DNA of 64,000 nt from Pontibacter ummariensis (lineage in GTDB: Bacteria; Bacteroidota; Bacteroidia; Cytophagales; Hymenobacteraceae), in contig NZ_FZOQ01000004.1 in the NCBI RefSeq assembly GCF_900188175.1, positions 216,391-280,390 of the forward strand, in the 5' to 3' direction. The position numbers were made by a program, and so were the translations under genes. The stretch's first letter is position 1. Each line of letters opens with the position of its first letter. Under the pieces are notes generated by a model. That model did no database searches and was not told the DNA's origin. It saw only the letters and a list, made by a program, of their open reading frames with translations. This document shows positions 53,876 to 63,271 of the stretch, piece after piece.

Positions 53876-56227
53876 TTACTCTTGCAGAGATAGCCTGTCT
53901 AGTTCCTGCTGAAGCGAGGCAATAACTGCTTTGGCTTCCTGGGCTGCCTGATGCGCCAGGGACTTAACAAGGGCGCGGTTCTGATGCTTGATGCACTGCT
54001 GCAGCTCGGTCAGCGTACTTAGCAGGGGCTGCGCTACAACAAGAGAGACACAATCAGAAAAATCTGTCACGACTGCACCAAGTTTTTCCAAGTCATCACC
54101 GGACTCTATGTAGTTTTCCAGGGCACCAACGGCGAATTGGATATTGCCCAGGCACATACGCAACAACTCGTACAGAAACCCAGCCTGGCCTTTCATCAGA
54201 TTTTGTAGGGTCGCCAGGTTAAGGCGAGGTGGAGTACGAAGGGGCGAAGTTGCGGGCACTCGCGTCAGTTTAAAAATTGTTCTGTATAAATGCTCCGGAT
54301 CAAAGGGCTTAGAGACATACGCATCGGCCCCGGCAGCCATGCATTTCTCTATCTCTCCCTTCGTTGCATGGGCCGTAAGGGCTATAACAGGAACGCTTGC
54401 CTTCTCCCCGAACGATTCCCTAATTTGTCTGATGGCTTCATAGCCGTCCAATTCCGGCATTTGCATGTCCATTAGCACCAGATCGTATTGATTCTGCTGC
54501 AGCTTTTGCAGTGCCTCTTTGCCATTACTTGTCATGTCCAGGCTTATCCCCCACTCCGATAGCACCGTGGAAATAAGCAACTGATTGATCTCATTATCTT
54601 CAGCCAGTAACAGGCGAAGGTGTGTTAGCGTTTGGCTATGGTCTTCTGGCTCCGTTTCGTTAGTGACAGCTGCCGGCAGAGGGGGTGTTTCTTGGACGAG
54701 GAATGGTAGAGAGAATGAGAAAGTGCTTCCAACCTTAGGCTGGCTCCGGACGGCAATAGTACCTCCCTGTAGTTCCACCAGGCTTTTGGAGATAGCGAGC
54801 CCAAGGCCAGTGCCCCCGTATTTGCGGGAGGTATCGTTGGTCCCCTGCGTAAAGCTTTCGAAGATAGCGTGGAGCTTTTCCTTTGGTATGCCGATGCCTG
54901 TGTCTTCTACTGTAAACTCCAGCAGCTGTTTTTCATTCTCCTGCTGCCCTGCCTGAACGAATAATCTCACTTCTCCCTGCTCTGTAAACTTAATGGCGTT
55001 GCCTATTAAGTTGAGCAGCACCTGTTTCAGACGGTGCGGGTCACCCTCTAATAGCGTTGGAACTTCAGTGCCTACATGAACAGACAGTTTGTTTCCGCGT
55101 TCGTGTGCACGCGCGCCCATCAGGTCTACTATATCCTGTACCAGCTCAGGCAAGCTGAAGGAAATCTGCTCGAAGGTGAACTTTTGTGACGTGATCTTTG
55201 AGAAGTCCAGCAGGTCGTTTATGATGAGCATTAAATTGTTTGCCGACACCTGAATAGCTTTCAGGAACTTGTGCTGCTCTTCCGTGAGAGGTGTCTTCTG
55301 CAATACACTGGTCAGACCAATAATGCCATTCATTGGCGTGCGTATCTCATGGCTCATGTTAGCCATAAACAGCTCTTTTACACGGACTGATTGCTCTGCC
55401 AGTTCTTTGGCCTGCATTAGCTCCTGCTCGTTTCTGATGCGGTCGGTAATATCAAGTGCAAACCCGGTTACCCCCATCATGCGTCCTCTTTCATTATAGA
55501 AAGGCTTATAATGCGCATTCAGGAAGTAGCCTTTTGTTTCGTCTACAGATTGTATTGTTTCACCTTCCAGGGCTCTTTTAAATCTTTCCGCTATGCGCGG
55601 ATGTTGCCGAAACACCTCTTGGTAAGGGCGGCCTACTATCTCATCGGGGTTTATGCCGCTTATCTCGTAAGCGCGCCCTTGGGCAAAGAGAAACTCCCCG
55701 GCAGCATTGGTGCTGAAGAAAGCCATTGGCGAATTGGAGATGATCATGTCCAGCTGGTGCTGGGTATCGCGCAGCTTCCGTTCCGATTCGACTCGCTGTA
55801 GCTCGGCTTTTCGCAGGCGTATAGCTGAGCGGATGCTATGCGAGATTACCTCAGGAGTGAGTAGACTCTTCGGAATGTAATCAGCGGCCCCTATGCGCAT
55901 GGCCTGTGTGGCGATTCGTTCGTCCCCATGCGAGGTAACGAGCAGTACGGGTGCCTGTAACTCCAGGCCCAGTATGTGCTGCATGAGCTCTAAACCGTCC
56001 ATGTCCGGCAGCTTAAAGTCAAGAAAAATGCAGTCAAATACTTGCTCCCGCAGCAGCTGTAACCCTGTTTGCGCGGTACTCACGGAAAAGGACTGGGCAT
56101 TCAGGCCAGACTTCTGCAATGATCTTCTAAGCGCCATTTGATCCACTTCATCATCGTCGATGATCAGGATTCTTAATTGCTCGCAGAACGCCTCTTGCAG
56201 GTTATTGTTCTCTTTATCTTTGCTCAA
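53876..56227 (-). CDS. Hybrid kinase REC-PAS-HK-REC with degenerate HPt
   Basis: 783 residues, cytoplasmic. Receiver 1 (15-135, acceptor Asp70 in IFLDFKLP), PAS (about 152-268), DHp with His293 in MANMSHEIRTPMNG, HATPase (GTGLGLAISKSL near 472-483), receiver 2 (536-655, Asp587 in LVLMDMQMP), and a helical tail (about 668-780) shaped like an HPt domain. The HPt motif xxHxxKGxx is absent: the aligned stretch is GAVVTDFSDCVSLV, with Thr721 where the histidine should be. So the tail cannot relay phosphate in the usual way. Last gene of a four-gene phosphorelay operon. Confidence 0.92.
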   Translation of the reverse strand: MSKDKENNNLQEAFCEQLRILIIDDDEVDQMALRRSLQKSGLNAQSFSVSTAQTGLQLLREQVFDCIFLDFKLPDMDGLELMQHILGLELQAPVLLVTSHGDERIATQAMRIGAADYIPKSLLTPEVISHSIRSAIRLRKAELQRVESERKLRDTQHQLDMIISNSPMAFFSTNAAGEFLFAQGRAYEISGINPDEIVGRPYQEVFRQHPRIAERFKRALEGETIQSVDETKGYFLNAHYKPFYNERGRMMGVTGFALDITDRIRNEQELMQAKELAEQSVRVKELFMANMSHEIRTPMNGIIGLTSVLQKTPLTEEQHKFLKAIQVSANNLMLIINDLLDFSKITSQKFTFEQISFSLPELVQDIVDLMGARAHERGNKLSVHVGTEVPTLLEGDPHRLKQVLLNLIGNAIKFTEQGEVRLFVQAGQQENEKQLLEFTVEDTGIGIPKEKLHAIFESFTQGTNDTSRKYGGTGLGLAISKSLVELQGGTIAVRSQPKVGSTFSFSLPFLVQETPPLPAAVTNETEPEDHSQTLTHLRLLLAEDNEINQLLISTVLSEWGISLDMTSNGKEALQKLQQNQYDLVLMDMQMPELDGYEAIRQIRESFGEKASVPVIALTAHATKGEIEKCMAAGADAYVSKPFDPEHLYRTIFKLTRVPATSPLRTPPRLNLATLQNLMKGQAGFLYELLRMCLGNIQFAVGALENYIESGDDLEKLGAVVTDFSDCVSLVVAQPLLSTLTELQQCIKHQNRALVKSLAHQAAQEAKAVIASLQQELDRLSLQE

Positions 56228-56272
56228 AGTCTCTATACTAATTATAGAAGAAGGGTATGCTGTTCGTGTTTG

Positions 56273-56686
56273 TTAGGGACGCTCACAAAGCTTCCAGTAA
56301 TTATTAAGAGTGGCCACGGAAGCAATGAACTTTTCGAACGACAAGGGCTTCAGAATATAGCCCGCCACGTTAAGGTTATAGGCATTGATCTTATCGCTGT
56401 CTTCGTTGGAGGTGGTCATCATAAAAACACTGGCGCTCTTAAACTCCTCATCAGCGCGCAGCTCCCGCAGGAATTCCAAGCCATTCATTTTGGGCATGTT
56501 AATATCGAGGATGATGATGTGTGGAAACGGAACCATGCCGCTGCGTAGCATCTCAAGTGCCTCTTCGCCGTTATGGGCAACAAAAAGAGGGTTGGTGATA
56601 GCGTTTTTGCGGAAGGCGCGCTGCACGTTCATTATGTCTACCTCGTCGTCCTCCACTAACAAAATGTTAACTAATTTCTCGCTCAT
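56273..56686 (-). CDS. Single-domain response regulator (Rcp1-like)
   Basis: 137 residues, one receiver domain. EDDEVD (12-17), acceptor Asp61 in IIILDINMPKMNG, MMTTS switch and Lys113 in YILKPLSF. The VEDDEVD...NGEEAL...PHIIILDINMP pattern is that of regulators partnered with phytochrome-type and CHASE3 kinases. No output domain. Lies between the short kinase and the hybrid kinase in the same operon. Confidence 0.93.
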   Translation of the reverse strand: MSEKLVNILLVEDDEVDIMNVQRAFRKNAITNPLFVAHNGEEALEMLRSGMVPFPHIIILDINMPKMNGLEFLRELRADEEFKSASVFMMTTSNEDSDKINAYNLNVAGYILKPLSFEKFIASVATLNNYWKLCERP

Positions 56687-56705
56687 GACTGTGTGTGTAT
56701 GCTTT

Positions 56706-57428
56706 TTAGGTATTGGTTAAAGGCCCTTTTGGCCATGTAAAGCGGATGGTGGTGCCTTCCGGCTCGTTTGCCAGCGCTTCTATAGTGCCGCCCGCAAACT
56801 GTACTGTTTTCTTTGAAATTGCCAGCCCTGCTCCCACGGTATCTACCTTATCTTTCGGGCATACTGTATAGAAAAGGGTAAAGACTTTACTTAGGGCCTC
56901 GGCCGGTATCCCATCGCCATTGTCCGTCACTTCAAACAACAGAAACTCTGCCTGCTCCTGTACCCGCACAATGATTTTGGGGCGGTCTTTCTGCGTAAAA
57001 AAAGAGGCGTTTTGTAGCAGCTGGCTCAGCACCTGCCGCAACTTGGCTTTATAGGTAAGCAGCACCGGCAGCTCTGCGGGCACGTCTACCTGAACATGAG
57101 GGGGAAGCTCTGCCTTTAGCGCTAGCAGCAGCTCTAAGAGGTCCGTCGGCCCTGTCTCAAGATCATACCGGGAGACGCGCGAGTACTGTAGCAAGGCCTC
57201 GATCATGCGTTCCAACCGGAAGGCCCGGTTGCGCAGTAGGTCCATGTTGTGTTTCACGTCAGGAGGCAGGTGGTCCCCCAGGTCTTCCTCAATCCATTGT
57301 GAAAGATTAACGATAGCCCGCACCGGTGCTTTCATGTCGTGCGAGACGATATAGGCAAACTCCTCAAAGTCTTTTTTAAGCTGTTCCAATTGCTTGGAGC
57401 AGGCTGCTGCGTGTGGTTCCATGTCCAT
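56706..57428 (-). CDS. Short histidine kinase without sensor
   Basis: 240 residues: a short coiled coil, DHp with His30 in YIVSHDMKAPVRAI, and a HATPase domain (FEVTDNGDGIP, AGLAISKKTVQF). No sensor part, so it must be driven by a partner protein. The DHp closely resembles that of the CHASE3 kinase next door (YVVSHDLKAPLRAI and SLAEWIEEDLG against NLSQWIEEDLG), pointing to a duplication with loss of the sensor. Starts 2 bases after the CHASE3 kinase. Confidence 0.9.
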   Translation of the reverse strand: MDMEPHAAACSKQLEQLKKDFEEFAYIVSHDMKAPVRAIVNLSQWIEEDLGDHLPPDVKHNMDLLRNRAFRLERMIEALLQYSRVSRYDLETGPTDLLELLLALKAELPPHVQVDVPAELPVLLTYKAKLRQVLSQLLQNASFFTQKDRPKIIVRVQEQAEFLLFEVTDNGDGIPAEALSKVFTLFYTVCPKDKVDTVGAGLAISKKTVQFAGGTIEALANEPEGTTIRFTWPKGPLTNT

Positions 57429-57430
57429 AT

Positions 57431-58948
57431 TTAAACGACCAGCACGGCACTAGGGGAACTTGCTTTTACCACATCGGCGCTCTTTGGCCATGTAAATACA
57501 AAGCGGCTACCCATTCCTTCTTCTGATTCTATTCTGATGCTGCAGCCTTTCTCGCTCACTATCTTTTTCACGATAGCCAGCCCGATGCCTGTGCTTTCTT
57601 TTGTGTCACGGGCCTCCATGGTCTGGAAGATGCCAAACACCTTCTCGTGGTACTCTTTGCCAATGCCTGGCCCGTTGTCTGCTATCCAAAACTCATAAGA
57701 ACGGGCCAGCTCCCTGGCCCCAACCTGTATTACAGGATGCGGCTTGTCGTTGTACTTTACCGCATTGCTGATTAGGTTCGTGAAGACCTGTTGCAACAGG
57801 ATGCGTTCGGTGTTAAGCTCAGGCAGTGTACTGCTCACTTCTATGCTAACGCTATCGGGCAGGGCCAGGCTTTCTATAGTCTCCTCTACCAGCCGAAAGC
57901 AGGAGAAGTGTTGTTTGGGCAACTCTTTCCGACCAATACGGGAGTAGTCCAGTATGCCGTTGATTAGGTTTTCCATCCGAAAAACGCGCCCTCGCATCAG
58001 CTGCAGGTTATGCTTGATTTCCTGGTCCAGGTCAGAGCCCAGGTCTTCCTCTATCCACTCAGCCAAGCTGTTGATAGCCCGTAGCGGTGCCTTTAGGTCA
58101 TGCGATACCACATAGGCAAACTGGTCCAGTTCGCTGTTTATCTTCTTTAGATTGGAAAAGCTTGCCTCCAGGCGCTGGGCCATTACGTTCAGGGACTTAG
58201 AAACCTGGGTAATCTCATCGTTGCGCTCATCGGTTACCCGGGCTCTCAAGTCGCCGTTGGCTATTTCTGTTGCCATTGCAGCTATACCACGAAATCGCTC
58301 GCGAATCGCTTTTACCAATACCTGTATGATAAAAAGGCCTACTGCAAAGCAGACCACGGTTAGGGCAATAGACAGATTGTCCGTAAAGCGGAGACTTGCC
58401 TTCAGTTCCTGCATCCTGCTCTCTTTTAGCAGCACTTCCTGATTGTCGAAAGTGCTTATCTTGCCTCGGATTACGCTCATGATTTTTCGTCCTGCTCCTG
58501 CCCGGATCATGTTATTACGAAAGTCTTCGAAAGCAGCTTTACCCGCCTCAGTCCTAAGAGCTTCTTTTTGCAGTTTGATGGAGGGGATGGCAAACACATG
58601 CAGCCATTGTTTGTAGGTTGAGTCTATGGAAGTAAGGAGCCTGCGCTGCGCTGGGTCTTTTACTAGTTCGAATAGTTGTTTGTTTGCAAACTCATAGTCC
58701 TCTTGCCCGTTATAATAAGGTTCCAGAAAAGCTTCATTGTCGGATACCTGAAAGCCCCTAAGGCCGGTCTCGGTGTCAACTATAGCTTTACCCATGGATT
58801 GGGAGAGGCGAAGTATTTCGCTCGATACCATGGCTTGCTCAACATCTTCCTGCACTACTGCTGTTTGCAGCACATACGAAGCTGTTACAAACGTAAAAAC
58901 GAGCATAATAAAGCCAAAGGCCAGGTAAATTTTGGTAAGGAGCTTCAT
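57431..58948 (-). CDS. CHASE3-HAMP sensor histidine kinase
   Basis: 505 residues, inner membrane. Membrane segment 7-27, extracytoplasmic CHASE3 domain (about 37-175, with DTETGLRGFQVSDNEAFLEPY), second segment 192-213, HAMP linker (214-265), DHp with His283 in YVVSHDLKAPLRAI, HATPase (IADNGPGIG, STGIGLAIVKKI). First gene of the operon CHASE3 kinase - short kinase - response regulator - hybrid kinase. Ligand unknown. Confidence 0.93.
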   Translation of the reverse strand: MKLLTKIYLAFGFIMLVFTFVTASYVLQTAVVQEDVEQAMVSSEILRLSQSMGKAIVDTETGLRGFQVSDNEAFLEPYYNGQEDYEFANKQLFELVKDPAQRRLLTSIDSTYKQWLHVFAIPSIKLQKEALRTEAGKAAFEDFRNNMIRAGAGRKIMSVIRGKISTFDNQEVLLKESRMQELKASLRFTDNLSIALTVVCFAVGLFIIQVLVKAIRERFRGIAAMATEIANGDLRARVTDERNDEITQVSKSLNVMAQRLEASFSNLKKINSELDQFAYVVSHDLKAPLRAINSLAEWIEEDLGSDLDQEIKHNLQLMRGRVFRMENLINGILDYSRIGRKELPKQHFSCFRLVEETIESLALPDSVSIEVSSTLPELNTERILLQQVFTNLISNAVKYNDKPHPVIQVGARELARSYEFWIADNGPGIGKEYHEKVFGIFQTMEARDTKESTGIGLAIVKKIVSEKGCSIRIESEEGMGSRFVFTWPKSADVVKASSPSAVLVV

Positions 58949-59071
58949 GTATGGCTAAAGGGCAAAGTATACCAGGAGGGCTATGACCGGAGCTGTCTTT
59001 TTTCTCCAATATAAGCAGCGCAATATACTTTGTTAGCACAATCTAGCCAAGAAGAATAGGGGCAACTGTGG

Positions 59072-59545
59072 CTAATACTTTGTCTTGTCAGTTCTTTGTG
59101 CCCAGGTACTGAAGGCTATGTTTGCTTCCTGTGGCAACAGTTGCTCCATCGGGATTGTCCGGTCCCCCACCGGCTTTTCTATTTCTTCGTAAATGAGGGC
59201 GTCATCAAAGCCAATAGCTGCGGCATCCTGTCTGGTATTGCCATAGTACACTTTGCGGATCCGGGCCCAGTAAATGGCTCCCAGGCACATAGGGCAGGGC
59301 TCACAACTGGTGTAGAGCTCGCAATCAGACAAGTCGAAACGGCTCAGAACCTGTGATGCCTTCCGGATGGCATCTACCTCGGCATGTGCTGTAGGATCGT
59401 TGGATGAGAGTACCTGATTATAGCCATAGGCCACTACCGCGTTGTTTCGTACAACCACTGCTCCAAAAGGACCTCCGAATCCCTCCTCCATTTTCTCTAA
59501 AGAAAGCCGTATCGCTTTCCGCATGAATGCCTGCTTGTCGCTCAT
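59072..59545 (-). CDS. Guanine deaminase
   Basis: 157 residues, cytidine-deaminase fold. Zinc site His54-Ala-Glu56 (TAHAEVDAI) and Cys84/Cys87 (CEPCPMC). GGPFGAVVVR, SSNDPTAHAEV, LYTSCEPCPMCLGAIYWARI and the IGFDD...YEEIEKPVGDRTIP tail match the small guanine deaminase of Bacillus (GuaD) closely, better than TadA. Converts guanine to xanthine in purine salvage or use. Confidence 0.9.
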   Translation of the reverse strand: MSDKQAFMRKAIRLSLEKMEEGFGGPFGAVVVRNNAVVAYGYNQVLSSNDPTAHAEVDAIRKASQVLSRFDLSDCELYTSCEPCPMCLGAIYWARIRKVYYGNTRQDAAAIGFDDALIYEEIEKPVGDRTIPMEQLLPQEANIAFSTWAQRTDKTKY

Positions 59546-59854
59546 ATGATGTTGGCTTTGCTGCTATAGACACTGCTTCCGTAGGAGAAGCTACCTTGTT
59601 TGTCTTAAGCATACTACCATTTAGATATGAGGTTGCGTACCCGGCATAGCGAAGGCGTAAGGCATGAACTGAAGCGGTTTTATGTATCGTGATGTAGCAA
59701 AACTTCTTATCAAACTAAAATCGCTCCCGGTTCTCCAGCTTCAACTTCTCATACTCCTAGCACACCTGTAGGGGGAGGTGGCTAGGATTTACTTGTTTTG
59801 AGGAAGAACAGGACCTTTTGCGGATATTACATAGCCCGGAAAGACAGGTGTGGG
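59546..59854. other. Intergenic, nothing recognised
   Basis: About 310 bases without gene, RNA or repeat that I can support. Confidence 0.5.
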
Positions 59855-60340
59855 TTATTTGTCTTTCTCGAACTTCACTCTCTTGAACTCCGTTTCCACC
59901 TCCATGTCAGGGTGCGGCGTGGTGGGCAGTTTGGAATGAAAAGAGCGGGAACGCCACAGCATCTTGTTCTCTTCCGGGAAGGTTACCCCGATCCGGTGAG
60001 CCGGGTGATTTCTGGTGAAGGTGAGGGCCAGGATACTGTCTTGTCCTTCGCTCTCCTTTAACTCATAGGGAAAGGCGGAGGGATCCCTTAGTCTCTTAAT
60101 ATCTACAATGGTATCCTGAAAGATGAAGATGGAAAAGTTTCTGCCGTTGTAGTCATGTTGGTAAACCTGTTGCTGCTCCATCTGGTTGCCTAGAGAGTCA
60201 AAGTAGGTAGTGGTGGATTTTGTCATTAGCCACTCGCCCTGCAGGCGCTCGCGCAGGGGTTTCTTTGCTTCAGGCATGTCGCAGGAGGAGGACAGGAGCA
60301 GGCCGCCCAGCAGAAAGAGGAGAGGGATAGTGTTTTTCAT
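59855..60340 (-). CDS. Lipocalin-like lipoprotein
   Basis: 161 residues. Lipoprotein signal with lipobox SSSC (Cys20). The mature part starts with LQGEWLMTKSTTTYFDSLGN, the strand pattern of small lipocalin-like (DUF4488-type) Bacteroidota lipoproteins, and contains alternating beta strands (FSIFIFQD, DSILALTFTRN). A ligand-binding barrel on the periplasmic face is likely; no ligand can be named. Confidence 0.65.
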   Translation of the reverse strand: MKNTIPLLFLLGGLLLSSSCDMPEAKKPLRERLQGEWLMTKSTTTYFDSLGNQMEQQQVYQHDYNGRNFSIFIFQDTIVDIKRLRDPSAFPYELKESEGQDSILALTFTRNHPAHRIGVTFPEENKMLWRSRSFHSKLPTTPHPDMEVETEFKRVKFEKDK

Positions 60341-60387
60341 AGGTTCGGGGTTTATAATGAGAGGTTAGGTTTTAGCTTGGAAAGAGC

Positions 60388-60894
60388 TTACAGTCTGCTC
60401 ACGGATATAGGGTAGTTGCCAAAGGAGCTGACCAATTCCATCACATCTTTAAAGACCAGGCCCTGCACGCTGCGGGCTTTGTCGCTGTATTCCCAGTCAT
60501 AGAAGTTAGAGGCCGGAGCGTTCACGATGTCGCTTGATTTTTTCTGCCAGCGCATGGTCAGCCGTATCTTGCCCATCTCATCTGCTGAGGAAGTGATGGT
60601 GTAGTGATAGTTTAGCTTGCTGGTATCTTTGGGCCTGGTGGTGAAGGTCAGAAAGTCTTTGTTACTGTCACCAATGGCGAAGCCGTTCTGCGCCAGGTAC
60701 CGGCCCCATTGCATAAAAGCCTCCTCACCATTCAGGCCCGTATCGATGATAATGGCATTGTCCTGCTTCTGTGGCGTGGTGATGGGGGATACGGCCTGCC
60801 CTCCATTTTCGGTGGAGGCATACAGCGAGGTGCTTTCTTGGGCAAGCGCGCCAACGCATACTGAAAGAAGCAAAGCAGTGAAAAGTGTTTTCAT
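60388..60894 (-). CDS. Hypothetical secreted protein
   Basis: 168 residues. Signal peptide (LFTALLLSVCVGALAQ), then a mixed alpha/beta domain with AIIIDTGLNGEEAFMQWGRYLAQNGFAI and HYTITSSADEMGKIRLTMRW. No cysteine in the mature part and no recognised family. 47 bases upstream of the lipocalin-like gene on the same strand, so probably co-transcribed. Confidence 0.6.
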   Translation of the reverse strand: MKTLFTALLLSVCVGALAQESTSLYASTENGGQAVSPITTPQKQDNAIIIDTGLNGEEAFMQWGRYLAQNGFAIGDSNKDFLTFTTRPKDTSKLNYHYTITSSADEMGKIRLTMRWQKKSSDIVNAPASNFYDWEYSDKARSVQGLVFKDVMELVSSFGNYPISVSRL

Positions 60895-61768
60895 GGGCTA
60901 GGGAGTGGTTGTATGAGACCTCCTTTTGTCTTTGTGGCTCGGAAAGAAGCGAGAAGCAATATATATAATAATTATTGTATGATTAGTGTTTTTACTTAGA
61001 AAAATTACTGTTGTCTTGATGCGTAGGGGAAAAGAAGATGAAAAAATATGCAGCATCGTTCATTAGATACAGGAACGCTCTATAATATAACGATAGGACA
61101 TATTAGAGGTGTAAATAATATGTTTGCCCTGTTGCGGTGGGTCAATCATGACTAAAATGATAAAAGCCACACTCTGCTAGGAGTGTGGCTTCACAGCTAA
61201 AACTTAAGGGACTTACTTAGATCTCACCTTAAACAAGCAATCCTTTGTTTTCATAACTTCTCAAAACTAAGCAGAATAAGTTCTGTTACAATTCATTTTA
61301 TACCAATCGCTTGATAACATAGGCCATACATAGGAAATCATCGACGAAGCCGAAGTTCGCCTGGCATGACTGAATGTCGGAAGACACAGTGAAAAGGGGC
61401 CCCTCCAAGAGCAGGAACAGCCTTCGCTATCCGGTCAAGAAAGGTTAGCTTCTGTTGTTCAACCTAATTCACCGGAGTTTATAAGTGCTACTGGAGCCAG
61501 AGGGGGTTGTCGAGAGTATGTGAGCACGGAGCTTCCGTAGCCATTTGGCCTGCTATAAGGTTCTGGAAGCTATCTATGGAAAGTAATCTGCCCAAGCTTA
61601 ATAGCTTTACAAACGTACGAAGGAAGCAGCGGGCGAGATGGCGTAGGTCAGGAGGATTCTGTGGTATAGAAAGAAAGTAGTATAAACATAAATCGCTATG
61701 TTACAAGCGGTAAACTTTATTTTGTTGTAACACTAAACCTTGCTTTATTGCAGGCTTTATTCGGTTAA
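60895..61768. other. Long gap with orphan hairpin
   Basis: About 870 bases without an intact gene. AT-rich up to 61160, then a perfect hairpin at 61164-61191, then normal-composition DNA with no open frame of note. See the hairpin entry and findings. Confidence 0.5.
61164..61191 (-). terminator. Orphan terminator-like hairpin
   Basis: AAGCCACACTC, 6-base loop, GAGTGTGGCTT. Followed by TTTT on the - strand, so it would end a - strand transcript coming from 61192 upwards, where no gene is visible. Confidence 0.55.
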
Positions 61769-62845
61769 ATGAAAGCAAACAGGTTACACAACTTAGACTA
61801 CCTGAGGGGGCTTTGCGCCATTGGGATAATGAGTTACCATTACACGGGCTATGCCTACCAGGTCCATTTATCACCCGATGATTTCATACAAAAGATCGGT
61901 ATTTATGGGGTGTCTATTTTTTATGTGCTCTCAGGCCTTACCCTCTACCATGTCTACAGTCCAACCTTGAGACCTGATGGGGTTAACCTCCCGGACTTCT
62001 TTATAAAACGCGCCTTCCGGATCATGCCGCTGTTGTGGGCCCTGATTCTGATAAACCTATGTCTGAGGGAATGGCCAGGAACAAGGATGCTTGTCCTGAA
62101 CTTAACCGGCCTTTTCAGCATTCTGGCACCTGACGAATACTTTGTAACGGGGCTGTGGAGCATTGGCAACGAACTGTCCTTTTACCTGCTTTTCCCGGTC
62201 CTGATGGTGCTATTGAAAAGGAGCATCCCTTTACTGCTAGCGCTGTCTCTGGTGGTCCTTGGCTTTTACAGTTACTATGCCTTTTATGTGTTCCCTGGTT
62301 TTGATGACTTTAACAAAGGAGTGTGGGAGCACTATGTTAATCCGCTTAATCAAGCCTTTCTGTTTCTCTCCGGCTTCCTTTGTGGTGTTTTAATGAAGGA
62401 CCGGGAAGTGAAAACGGAAATCATGCTTTGCGTGCTGCTGCTTGCACTAGGCATGTTTGCTTTTTTCCCTGTACAGGGAGGAGGTGTACTGCCACTAATG
62501 ACAGGTGGCGTGCGAATGCTCTATACCGTGCTCGCAATATTAATCTGCCTGGCAGCCTACAAGGGCACCTACCAGTTGCCCTCCTTCCTTGACAAGCCGC
62601 TGAGACTGTTAGGCGAAATTAGCTACTCTGTTTACCTGTTGCACCCTGTGGTGTGGATGGTGCTACAATACGTCAGCAGTATTTACACACTTCCTGTGTC
62701 TGTGAGGCTAGTGCTAAGTGTGGTAGGAACACTCACCATCAGCTACTTTAGTTTCAGGTACTTTGAGCAATATTTTATAAGGCTAGGCAGGAAGTTTTCT
62801 GCCAGTCTGCCCAAGACTGTAGCAGCGAATCGTAAAGTTGCCTAA
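61769..62845 (+). CDS. Acyltransferase family 3 membrane protein
   Basis: 358 residues, about ten membrane segments. Start NRLHNLDYLRGLCAIGIMSYHYTGY holds the conserved LDYLRG and catalytic-type histidine of acyltransferase-3 (OafA/NodX) enzymes; GVSIFYVLSGLTLYH and the LLGEISYSVYLLHPVVW segment are also typical. Adds acyl groups (often acetyl) to surface sugars. Likely modifies an exported polysaccharide. Confidence 0.9.
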   Translation: MKANRLHNLDYLRGLCAIGIMSYHYTGYAYQVHLSPDDFIQKIGIYGVSIFYVLSGLTLYHVYSPTLRPDGVNLPDFFIKRAFRIMPLLWALILINLCLREWPGTRMLVLNLTGLFSILAPDEYFVTGLWSIGNELSFYLLFPVLMVLLKRSIPLLLALSLVVLGFYSYYAFYVFPGFDDFNKGVWEHYVNPLNQAFLFLSGFLCGVLMKDREVKTEIMLCVLLLALGMFAFFPVQGGGVLPLMTGGVRMLYTVLAILICLAAYKGTYQLPSFLDKPLRLLGEISYSVYLLHPVVWMVLQYVSSIYTLPVSVRLVLSVVGTLTISYFSFRYFEQYFIRLGRKFSASLPKTVAANRKVA

Positions 62846-63271
62846 CCTGCTAGAGCTTGGTCATCTAAATATAAAAGAAGAGGTAAAGTCTCTCCCTGGC
62901 CGGAAGAACTTTATTCGCTTCAGGTTTGATCTGCTGGCAACAAGCACTATATGAACACACAAAAGAATAGCTTGCGCTACACTTGTGCCCTTAGGTGCAT
63001 ACTCGTAGTGCAAGCTATTTCAGGTGGTGCCATTTAAGGCGTATGGCTTTACAATTGTATTCAGTTTATTATGTGCAGTTGAGCCTTCTTATAATATAAC
63101 CCTTTTTTAAAGTTTACGAGATACAGTAGCAATAGTTTGTGCCTCGAGTAGAGCTTATAGCCTATGGAAACCTTCTTCCATAGTATGCGAAACGGTGGTA
63201 AAACTGGTGCAAAATATCCTATACCTTTAAGACGCGTATTTATAGCTGCAAGAACAATTGATGAAGGAGTT
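62846..63271. other. Intergenic with long inverted repeat
   Basis: About 425 bases. Holds one strong inverted repeat (62966-63019) and otherwise no gene. Confidence 0.5.
62966..63019. repeat. Inverted repeat, 15-base arms
   Basis: AATAGCTTGCGCTAC and GTAGTGCAAGCTATT pair along 15 bases (one G-U) around a 24-base loop. May be the acyltransferase terminator or a leftover mobile repeat. Confidence 0.5.
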
